Origin: Brevundimonas vesicularis NBRC 12165
GTDB taxonomy: Bacteria > Pseudomonadota > Alphaproteobacteria > Caulobacterales > Caulobacteraceae
DNA length: 64,000 bases
Reading direction: 5' to 3'
Assembly: GCF_001592205.1 (NCBI RefSeq)
Contig: NZ_BCWM01000012.1
Location: 1-64,000, forward strand
In this document: positions 17,949 through 25,354 of the stretch, in pieces
Numbering within the stretch: the stretch's first letter is position 1
How the letters are laid out: each line of letters starts with the position of its first letter
Notes under the pieces: generated by a model
Told to the model about the DNA's origin: nothing
The model's input: only the letters and a program-made list of their open reading frames with translations
Database searches by the model: none
Program-made: the position numbers and the translations under genes

Positions 17949-19415
17949 CTATTTGGCGTCCGCTGTTTGTATGGCGGCGAGTGCGGATTTTGCGCTCGCG
18001 CTGGTCGGATCGAGCCGAAGCGCGGTCTCGTAGCTGCGCCGCGCGTCTTCACGGCGGCCTGCGGTTAGGTAGGCTTCCCCAAGGCTGTCATGGACATTGG
18101 CTGACCGAGGGTGGGCTTCAGCATTCCATTCGAATACGCGGATCGCCGGATCTTTGAAGCCTTTTCGGAGAAGGCCGTAGCCGAGGCTGTTCAACGCCCC
18201 TTCACTGAGGTCGTAGGCGTCCGGTCCCACCGTGGGCAACGAGCGGTAGGCCGACTGCATGGCGGCGATGTCGTTGCGCGCCGCCATAGAGGTGAGAAGA
18301 TCGCCCAGCTGGCGTTCTGGCGTGATGGCTTCGGCGCCGTGCGCGACAGCAAAAAGCGCTCGGCCGAGCTCGATTGTCGTCAGGCCCTGCCAGAAGTTGT
18401 TCATCACAATGACCACCGTGCCATCGTCGGCGCGCACGAGGACGCTCTGGTAGCCGGGAATGCTGCCGGTGTGGATCTGGACCGGCATCTTGTCGCCGTT
18501 GGTCGTCGGCCATTGCTCCACGCCCCAACCCAAACCGTATTCGTGGCCTCTGTCGGTGAACATTTGCGTCCTGAGCGCCAAGGGTATCAGCCGGTCGTCC
18601 TCCAAGGCTCGGCTGAATGCGAGAAGGTCGATAGCGTTGGAATAGACGGCCGCCGCCGAGTAGCTGACCGTCGGGTCCACCATCATCGGCAGGATCATTG
18701 CGCCAGCGTCCGAGCGGGCATAACCGCGCGCCAGACGCGGAATGATCGTTGTCCCGTCGAACACGCCGCTGTGGGTCATGCCGGCGGGGATCAACACACG
18801 CTGTCGAAGGGCGTCGGCATAGGCGGTTCCGGTCACCTTCTCGACGATCAATCCGAGAAGATAAAAGCCGTTATTGTTGTAGCGCCATTTTCCGGGAGGA
18901 TCGGTGATCTCCGGCGGGATAAAGGCTTTCGCAAACGCCTCGGGCGCGAAGGTCTGACGCGCCGATGTCCGCCAGAACGGATCGTTGTAGTTCGCCGGCA
19001 CATCCTTGATGCCGGACGTGTGCGACAGCAGTTGTTCAACGGTGATGGCCGCCGCCGGCGTGCCAGCATAGAGCTCCGGAAGGTAATCGCCCAGCGACCC
19101 ATCCAACCTAAGCATCCCGTCCTTGACCAGCGACAGGACCAGCACGGCCGTCAGCGGCTTGGTCAAGGAACCGACGCGAAAGACATCGTCGGACTCAAGC
19201 TTGGCGCCGAGTTCCAGGGAAGATACGCCGCTTGCCTGACGCAGGATCACTCCGTCTGCATTGGCGAGCAGCACAACGCCGTTGAAGCCGCGATTTCGCA
19301 CGAAGGCGTCCGTCGTCTCGGCAAGACGCGCCGGAAGGGGGCTGGATTGGGCAGCGCAAGCCATGGCTGGGCTCGCCGCAAGAACGAGGGAGATGAGCAG
19401 GGTCAGAATGCGCAT
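17949..19415 (-). CDS. Beta-lactamase-fold serine hydrolase with C-terminal TPR
   Basis: The 488-residue exported protein has a signal peptide (MRILTLLISLVLAASPAMA). The class C/penicillin-binding fold shows the nucleophile motif GSLTKPL (S-x-x-K, about residue 83), SHTSGI, the tyrosine motif YNNNG (Y-x-N) and HTGSIPG in place of K-T-G. The last 90 residues form TPR-like helices (NVHDSLGEAYLTAGRREDARRSYETALRLDP). Such proteins are usually peptidases or esterases, not resistance enzymes. ATG 19415 starts the signal peptide; the upstream start adds 12 residues. The third-codon base choice is visibly less GC-biased than its neighbours, which may mean acquisition. Confidence 0.87.
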   Translation of the reverse strand: MRILTLLISLVLAASPAMACAAQSSPLPARLAETTDAFVRNRGFNGVVLLANADGVILRQASGVSSLELGAKLESDDVFRVGSLTKPLTAVLVLSLVKDGMLRLDGSLGDYLPELYAGTPAAAITVEQLLSHTSGIKDVPANYNDPFWRTSARQTFAPEAFAKAFIPPEITDPPGKWRYNNNGFYLLGLIVEKVTGTAYADALRQRVLIPAGMTHSGVFDGTTIIPRLARGYARSDAGAMILPMMVDPTVSYSAAAVYSNAIDLLAFSRALEDDRLIPLALRTQMFTDRGHEYGLGWGVEQWPTTNGDKMPVQIHTGSIPGYQSVLVRADDGTVVIVMNNFWQGLTTIELGRALFAVAHGAEAITPERQLGDLLTSMAARNDIAAMQSAYRSLPTVGPDAYDLSEGALNSLGYGLLRKGFKDPAIRVFEWNAEAHPRSANVHDSLGEAYLTAGRREDARRSYETALRLDPTSASAKSALAAIQTADAK

Positions 19416-19517
19416 GGCGCATGCTGAGCCATTTCGCCTGACAGCGAGCAAGTTAATCTTCAGACAGCTTGGCGGGAGCCAGTATCGATTTTGGGCAGGA
19501 AGCGACGGCGCTGTGAA

Positions 19518-20618
19518 CTAAAGCCCCAGCGCCCGTCGGATGTCGCGCCAGTCGACGTATTTGAAGTTCTGGGTTCCCACGTCGTTGACGTCATCCTGGA
19601 TAACGACAAGGCCGTCGGGGAAGGGGCCGACTTGACCGCTGGCGGCCGCCAGGCCGTCGGTGCCGGTGACGCCGTCAACCGCGCCGTCCACGATCTTGAA
19701 GCGGCCCTTGTATTCGGGCGCCGCGCCGTCGATGCGCCAGACGGGGAAGGTGGAGTCGCCCTGGCTGGAGGCGATCAGGTAGCGGCCCGAGGCGTCGGCG
19801 ATCGTGGTCAGGCCTTCGGCGTCGGCGACCAGGATGTCCTTGGCGATGGGTTGGATCAGGGTGCGGGCCGCGCCCGAGGCCGGGTTCAGGCCATAGCGCC
19901 ACAGGCCGACGTTCTCCTCGTTGATATAGAGGGCGTCGGTGGCTTCGTCGGCGGCGCAGCCTTCGGAGATGGTTCCGATCTCGGCGGTGCGGACCAGACG
20001 CGCCGTGGGCCGGCCGGCGGCGTCCACGCCCAGGATGAACTGGCGCAACTCGCCCTCATGGCCGACCAGGATGGCGTGAACCTCGGCTCCGCGCCGCGCA
20101 AAGCAGAAGCCGTAGGGTTCGACCACGTCGGTGGCGACCGCGCCCCAATAGCGCACGCCGTTCTGGCCCGTCCCGGCCGGGTCGAAGGTGTAGAGGGAGA
20201 TGCCGGTCTTGCCCGGCGTGCGGTCGCTGGCGCCCAGCACCACCTGCGGACGCCCGCCGACTGAGAGGCCCTCGACCACATCGACGTTGTTCAGCAGACC
20301 CTCGGGCAGGAACTGCAGAATCTGGCCGTCCAAGCCGTAGATGTAGAGGCCGGACTTCTTGTCCGTGCCGGCGACGAAGCCGGAGGTTTGTTGACCCATG
20401 ATCATGACCGGCGAAGCGCTGGCCCATACGGCGGGGTCGTCGGCGGCGTCCTGACCCGCCGTGCCGACCGACGGGGTTTCCAGCACGGCCATAACCGGGG
20501 CGCCCGGACCGACGAAGCCTGCGCCCTCGCCCTGATAATCGACCTCATGCGTGGCGCAGGCCGCGAGCAGAGCCAAGGCGGCGCAGGCGGTCAGCGAGCG
20601 GGCGAGGGAAGGGCGCAT
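19518..20618 (-). CDS. Beta-propeller phytase (3-phytase) lipoprotein
   Basis: The 366-residue protein begins MRPSLARSLTACAALALL and has lipobox LAAC (Cys about 20). Beta-propeller phytase motifs appear in order: ADDPAVWAS, GTDKKSGLYIYGL, LLNNVDVVEGL, DVVEPYGFCF, ISEGCAADE, ADAEGLTTI, SSQGDSTFPVW and GTDGLAAAS. The Asp/Glu residues fit the calcium-binding propeller. The enzyme releases phosphate from phytate at the cell surface. ATG 20618 gives the signal; 13 residues could be added upstream. It is divergent from a TonB-dependent receptor, a pairing reported for phytases in this bacterial group. Confidence 0.93.
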   Translation of the reverse strand: MRPSLARSLTACAALALLAACATHEVDYQGEGAGFVGPGAPVMAVLETPSVGTAGQDAADDPAVWASASPVMIMGQQTSGFVAGTDKKSGLYIYGLDGQILQFLPEGLLNNVDVVEGLSVGGRPQVVLGASDRTPGKTGISLYTFDPAGTGQNGVRYWGAVATDVVEPYGFCFARRGAEVHAILVGHEGELRQFILGVDAAGRPTARLVRTAEIGTISEGCAADEATDALYINEENVGLWRYGLNPASGAARTLIQPIAKDILVADAEGLTTIADASGRYLIASSQGDSTFPVWRIDGAAPEYKGRFKIVDGAVDGVTGTDGLAAASGQVGPFPDGLVVIQDDVNDVGTQNFKYVDWRDIRRALGL

Positions 20619-20740
20619 GTCGGTCTCCGGACGATCTGGACGCGTCCCTGTGACCAAGCCGCGTGTGGGTCAACGGCGCGGGCGTGACGGTTCGGCGTCG
20701 GTTCGATGACTGATGTTCCGTCAAGGGATCAAGCGTCGCC

Positions 20741-20753
20741 TTTCCGTCGGAAA
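20741..20753. promoter_or_regulatory. TTTCCG-T-CGGAAA inverted repeat between phytase and receptor genes
   Basis: Six-base arms separated by a single base lie in the 241-base divergent gap, 107 bases before the receptor start and 123 before the phytase start. I see no good Pho box (paired CTGTCAT) in the gap. A shared operator is possible; the regulator is unknown. A GAATC (CcrM-type) site lies nearby. Confidence 0.3.
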
Positions 20754-20859
20754 ACCGCGAACTGGGCGTCGTGGAATCGTCGCGGTCGCGTCGCCCCCAA
20801 AGGTTAAGCGGCCCCTCCATCGGCTGAAGCGAAACGTCGCTCGCCGAAGGGGACCTGAC

Positions 20860-23709
20860 ATGAAACTGAACCTGCTGATGGGCGCCGCGATGGCGCCGAT
20901 GATCCTGGCGCCGTTCGCACTGCCCGCCCATGCCGATGACGCCGCCGTGGTCGCAGCCTCGGCCGCCGTCGCCGGGGACGTGATCTATGGCCGCGTGACC
21001 AACGCCGCCGGCGCGCCGCTGCCGGGGGCCGAGGTTCTGGTGCGCGGCACGGGCCAGCGGGCTGTGACCAACACCCAGGGCGAGTTCACCCTGCCGACCG
21101 CCAGCGGCTCTATGGTGCTTGAGGTCAACTATCTGGGCCTGCCCTCGACCAGCCAGACGGTCGTGACGACGCCGGGCGAAGACGCCAATGTCGCCATCGT
21201 CCTGGGCGCGCAATCGGCGACGGACGTGGCCGACGTGATCGTGACCGGCGTCATCACCGATGGCGTCGCCCGCTCGCTGAACCAGCAGAAGAACGCCGAC
21301 GGCACGGTCAACGTCCTGTCGGCCGACGCCATCGGTCGTTATCCCGACCCCAATGTGGCGGAATCGCTTCAACGCGTTCAGGGCATCGCCATCCAGCGCG
21401 ACCAGGGCGAAGGCCGCTACATCAATGTACGCGGCGCGCCGGCCGCCTTCACCGCCGTGTCGGTGGACGGGGTCGCCATCCCGGCCGTGTCGCCGACGAC
21501 CCGCGCGGTCGATCTGGACACCCTGCCTTCGGACATCGTCTCCAGCGTCGAGGTGTCCAAGACCCTGACGCCCGCCCAGGACGCCGATTCCATCGCCGGG
21601 GCCGTGGACATCAAGACCCGCTCGCCCTTCGACAAGCGCCGCTTGGCCGTCAGCGGCTATGCGGGTGGCAGCTACAACGACTACGGTGGTTCGGACACAC
21701 GCGCGGGCGCCACGGCGTCCAACGTCTTCGGCCCGGATCAGACCTTCGGCGCCCTGGTGTCGGTCAGCTATTCCGAAACCAACCGCCGGCCGGACAACGT
21801 CGAAAACGGCTGGGTTCTGATCAACCGCAACGCCGCGCAGGGCGGCGGCCAGATCTGGGGTCTGGAGAACACTCTGTTCAAGGACTACGAGACCGAACGG
21901 ACCCGCAAGGCCGTCACCGGCGCGCTTGAATGGCGGCCGAGCGACGCGATCCGTCTGTGGGTCAAGGGCTCCTATGCCCAGTTCCGCGACGACGAGTTCC
22001 GCAACACGCTGAACTTCACCTACAGCGACGGAACGCTCCAGCCGGGCTCGACCGACACCAGCGCGACCTTCACCAACGCCCGCATCTACAAGCAGCTGCG
22101 TCACCGCACCCAGGAGAACGACATCTCCACCCTGGTGCTGGGCGGCGAGCAGACGTTCGGCAATGGGGCGGTCTGGGACGGCGCCCTGTCGTTCGCCAAC
22201 AGCAAACAGACCTATCCGCATCGCGACGAGCTGGTCTATCGCTCCAGCGCGACGACCCTGTCCTATAACACGGCCGACCATTATCAGCCGACCTATTCGG
22301 CCTTCAGCGATCCCACGGGCTTCTATCTGAACGCCAACAACTACAGCTTCCGGGAAAACACCTTCCGCTCGAACACGACCGAGCAGGACGATGTGGCGTT
22401 CAAGACCAATCTGTCGCTGCCCACCGTCATCGGCGGCCGCGAAGTCGAGCTGAAGTTCGGCGCCAAATACAGCACCCGCGACGTTACGGCCGATGAAGAG
22501 CGGTTCCGCGACCGCAGCGCGGCCGCCAGCTCCGGCGCCCTGGCGGCGCTGCTGAGCGATCGTCCGTCCCAGAACTACGACTACAATCTGGGCTTCAAGT
22601 TCGATGCGGGTCTGGTGACCGACTATTTCGATCGGGTCCGGGCCGGCTCGACCAATCCCGACCCGGCCGCCGGCGTGCGCCGCATTCCGCAGTCGATCAC
22701 CGCCGACTATACGGCGCAGGAAGATATTCTGGCGGGTTATGGCCAGGCCCGGTTCGATATCGGCGCGACCAATGTGCTGGTCGGCCTGCGTGTCGAGAAG
22801 ACCGACTTCGAAGGGTCGGCGACCAGCGTGGCCCTGTCGGGCGCCCAGAGCCTGGTCAAGGTCGAGCGCGACCAGACCGACTTCTTCCCGAACCTGACGC
22901 TGCGCCACAGCTTCAGCGATCAGCTGGTCGGCCGTTTCGCCCTGACCCGCGCCATTTCGCGCCCGGACTATACCGACATCGTTCCGCGGGTTCTGGAAAC
23001 CACCGACAGCGGCCGCACGACAGTGACGCGCGGCAATCCCGATCTGAAGCCGACCCTGTCGAACAACATCGATGCGGGACTGGAATACTATCTGCGGCCG
23101 CTGGGCGTCATTTCGGCCAACGCCTTCTACAAGGACCTGTCGAACTACCGCTTCACCCTGGTGACGGACGGCGTGCCCTATGTTACCCCGACCACCACGG
23201 TCGCCCAGGTCACCGAGGCCCGCAACGCCCGCGACGGCCATATCGCCGGCATTGAGTTCAACTGGCAGCAGACGTTCGACTTCCTGCCGGGCTGGGCGTC
23301 GGGCTTCGGCGTCTTCGCCAACTACACCCTGACGGATGCGGAGATCAAAACCAGCCGCGCCTTCGCCGGTCGCGACACCTTCGTGCTGCCGGGTCAGTCG
23401 GACGAGACCTATAACGCCGCCCTGTTCTACGAACGGTACGGCTTCAGCGCGCGCGTCTCCTACACGCATCGTAGCGAATTCCTGGAGGCGATCGACGCGA
23501 CCAATCCCGGCAAGGACCTCTACGTCGAAGGTCGCGGTCAACTGGACTTCACCGCCAGCTACGACTTCGGCAATGGGGTGGAAGTGTTCGGCGAGGCCAA
23601 GAACCTGACCGACAGCGCGGGCGTCCGCTATTACGGCGTCAAGGAGCGGACCTACGAGTACGAGAAGTTCGGCTACAACGTCTTCCTGGGCGTGCGCTTC
23701 AAGCTCTGA
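20860..23709 (+). CDS. TonB-dependent receptor with N-terminal carboxypeptidase-like domain
   Basis: The 949-residue outer membrane receptor has a signal peptide (residues 1-23, ending PAHA). A carboxypeptidase-regulatory-like beta domain follows (about 35-115, VTNAAGAPLPGAEVLV, TNTQGEFTLP). The TonB-box-like VADVIVTG leads into the plug (RYPDPNVAESLQRVQGI, YINVRGAP, ADSIAGAVDIKTR) and a 22-strand-type barrel ending YNVFLGVRFKL. The plug style (DPNVAE..RVQGI.I) is that of carbohydrate or large-ligand receptors. ATG 20860 starts the signal. Divergence from the phytase suggests uptake of phytate-derived or related inositol phosphates, which is inference. Confidence 0.93.
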   Translation: MKLNLLMGAAMAPMILAPFALPAHADDAAVVAASAAVAGDVIYGRVTNAAGAPLPGAEVLVRGTGQRAVTNTQGEFTLPTASGSMVLEVNYLGLPSTSQTVVTTPGEDANVAIVLGAQSATDVADVIVTGVITDGVARSLNQQKNADGTVNVLSADAIGRYPDPNVAESLQRVQGIAIQRDQGEGRYINVRGAPAAFTAVSVDGVAIPAVSPTTRAVDLDTLPSDIVSSVEVSKTLTPAQDADSIAGAVDIKTRSPFDKRRLAVSGYAGGSYNDYGGSDTRAGATASNVFGPDQTFGALVSVSYSETNRRPDNVENGWVLINRNAAQGGGQIWGLENTLFKDYETERTRKAVTGALEWRPSDAIRLWVKGSYAQFRDDEFRNTLNFTYSDGTLQPGSTDTSATFTNARIYKQLRHRTQENDISTLVLGGEQTFGNGAVWDGALSFANSKQTYPHRDELVYRSSATTLSYNTADHYQPTYSAFSDPTGFYLNANNYSFRENTFRSNTTEQDDVAFKTNLSLPTVIGGREVELKFGAKYSTRDVTADEERFRDRSAAASSGALAALLSDRPSQNYDYNLGFKFDAGLVTDYFDRVRAGSTNPDPAAGVRRIPQSITADYTAQEDILAGYGQARFDIGATNVLVGLRVEKTDFEGSATSVALSGAQSLVKVERDQTDFFPNLTLRHSFSDQLVGRFALTRAISRPDYTDIVPRVLETTDSGRTTVTRGNPDLKPTLSNNIDAGLEYYLRPLGVISANAFYKDLSNYRFTLVTDGVPYVTPTTTVAQVTEARNARDGHIAGIEFNWQQTFDFLPGWASGFGVFANYTLTDAEIKTSRAFAGRDTFVLPGQSDETYNAALFYERYGFSARVSYTHRSEFLEAIDATNPGKDLYVEGRGQLDFTASYDFGNGVEVFGEAKNLTDSAGVRYYGVKERTYEYEKFGYNVFLGVRFKL

Positions 23710-23734
23710 GCGCGCCGGTGAGACATGATCGAAG

Positions 23735-23763
23735 GGGCCGGGCGGCGACGCTCGGCCCTTTTT
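23735..23763 (+). terminator. Intrinsic terminator of the receptor gene
   Basis: GGGCCG (23735-23740) pairs with CGGCCC (23753-23758) and is followed by TTTTT. It lies 25 bases after the receptor stop. Confidence 0.8.
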
Positions 23764-23798
23764 CGTCGTCTGACCCTCTGCAATTGGTCGAAACGCGG

Positions 23799-23824
23799 CC
23801 CCATATGGGGTCCAGCGGTTGACC
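23799..23824 (+). promoter_or_regulatory. Candidate lpd promoter with CCCCATATGGGG palindrome
   Basis: A perfect 12-bp palindrome at 23799-23810 lies eight bases upstream of TTGACC (23819-23824), a good -35 hexamer. A weak -10 (TAGTGT) stands 16 bases downstream, before the lpd ATG at 23888. The palindrome could be an operator or UP-proximal site. Confidence 0.35.
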
Positions 23825-23887
23825 CGTGCGGGGTCGGCGCTAGTGTCCGCGCGCCTTTCCCCGCGCGCCAGAAGACCAGAGGATACC

Positions 23888-25294
23888 ATGGCCGAAGCCA
23901 CCGCCGCCTACGACGTCGTCATCATCGGCGGAGGCCCTGGCGGCTATAACGCCGCGATCCGCGCCGGCCAGCTGGGCCTGAAGGTCGCCTGCGTGGAGAT
24001 GCGTTCGACGCTGGGCGGCACCTGCCTGAACGTCGGCTGCATGCCGTCCAAGGCTCTGCTGCATGCGTCGGAACTGTGGAACGCCGCTAATACCGAGTTC
24101 GCCAAGATCGGCATCGAGGTCCAGCCCAAGCTGCACCTGGACCAGATGCACAAGGCCAAGGACGACAGCGTCACCGCCCTGACCAAGGGGATCGAGTTCC
24201 TGTTCAAGAAGAACAAGGCCGACTGGATCAAGGGCAAGGGCAAGATCGTCGGGAAGGGTAAGGTCGAGGTGACCGCCGCCGACGGTTCGGTCCAGACGCT
24301 GGACGCCAAGAACATCGTCATCGCCACCGGCTCGGAGCCGACCCCGCTGCCGGGCGTCGCCTTTGAAGACGGCAAAGTCATCGATTCCACCGGCGCCCTG
24401 TCGCTGCCGGCCGTGCCCAGGAAGCTGATCGTGGTCGGCGCCGGGATTATCGGCCTGGAGCTGGGTTCGGTCTGGCGCCGTCTGGGCGCCGAGGTCACGG
24501 TGGTCGAGTTCCTGGACCGCATCACGCCCGGCATGGACACCGAGGTCGCCACCGCCTTCCAGCGCACCCTGACCAAACAGGGCATGAGCTTCAAACTGGG
24601 CGCCAAGGTCACCGGCGCCAAGTCGGGCAAGGACGGGGTGGAACTGACCGTCGAGCCGTCAGCCGGCGGCGCCGCCGAGACGATCAAGGGCGATGTGGTG
24701 CTGGTCGCCATCGGTCGTCGTCCGTACACGGACGGTCTGGGCCTGGACAGCGTCGGCGTGACGCCGGACAAGCGCGGCTTCATCGATCATGACCACTTTA
24801 AGGTGGCGGATGGCGTCTGGGTGATCGGCGACGTGACCCACGGTCCGATGCTGGCCCACAAGGCGGAAGAAGACGCGGTCGCCGTGATCGACACCATCGC
24901 CGGCAAGTATGGCCACGTGGACTATGCCCTGGTGCCCAGCGTCGTCTACACCTTCCCCGAAGTGGCCTGGGTCGGTCAGACCGAGGACCAGCTGAAGGCG
25001 GCCGGCGTTCAGTACAAGAAGGGCAAATTCCCCTTCACCGCCAACAGCCGCGCCAAGATCAATCACGAGACCGACGGCTTCGTGAAGGTTCTGGCCGACG
25101 CGGCGACCGACAAGGTGCTGGGCGTCCACATCATGGGCCCGCAGGCCGGCGAGATGATCCACGAGGCCGCCATCACCATGAGCTTCGGCGGCGCGTCGGA
25201 AGACATCGCCCGCACCTGCCACGCCCACCCGACCCGTTCGGAAGCCGTCCGTCAGGCGGCCATGGATGTCGAAGGCTGGATGATGCAGGCCTGA
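23888..25294 (+). CDS. lpd: Dihydrolipoyl dehydrogenase
   Basis: The 468-residue flavoprotein has the FAD motif VVIIGGGPGGYNAAI and the redox-active disulphide GGTCLNVGCMPSKALL (about residues 40-55). The NAD motif is VVGAGIIGLELGSVW, and the C-terminal HAHPTRSE provides the catalytic His-Glu pair. It is the E3 subunit that reoxidises lipoamide for the 2-oxoacid dehydrogenase complexes; no E1 or E2 gene is adjacent. ATG 23888 gives the usual N-terminus. Confidence 0.96.
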   Translation: MAEATAAYDVVIIGGGPGGYNAAIRAGQLGLKVACVEMRSTLGGTCLNVGCMPSKALLHASELWNAANTEFAKIGIEVQPKLHLDQMHKAKDDSVTALTKGIEFLFKKNKADWIKGKGKIVGKGKVEVTAADGSVQTLDAKNIVIATGSEPTPLPGVAFEDGKVIDSTGALSLPAVPRKLIVVGAGIIGLELGSVWRRLGAEVTVVEFLDRITPGMDTEVATAFQRTLTKQGMSFKLGAKVTGAKSGKDGVELTVEPSAGGAAETIKGDVVLVAIGRRPYTDGLGLDSVGVTPDKRGFIDHDHFKVADGVWVIGDVTHGPMLAHKAEEDAVAVIDTIAGKYGHVDYALVPSVVYTFPEVAWVGQTEDQLKAAGVQYKKGKFPFTANSRAKINHETDGFVKVLADAATDKVLGVHIMGPQAGEMIHEAAITMSFGGASEDIARTCHAHPTRSEAVRQAAMDVEGWMMQA

Positions 25295-25322
25295 TCCGAA
25301 ACGGATCGCGACTTCAAGCAGG

Positions 25323-25347
25323 GCCCGGACGGCGACGTCCGGGCTTT
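25323..25347. terminator. Intrinsic terminator between lpd and mutS
   Basis: A perfect 9-bp stem GCCCGGACG/CGTCCGGGC with a GCGA (GNRA-type) loop is followed by TTTC. It ends eight bases before the mutS stop on the other strand, so it may serve both genes. Confidence 0.75.
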
Positions 25348-25354
25348 CGTCACA

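Noticed and set aside
20545..23901. 1118-codon open frame on the minus strand
   Set aside because: It is antisense to the TonB receptor, whose signal peptide, plug and barrel are clear. High GC suppresses stops on the opposite strand, and the translated product is low-complexity with no domain.
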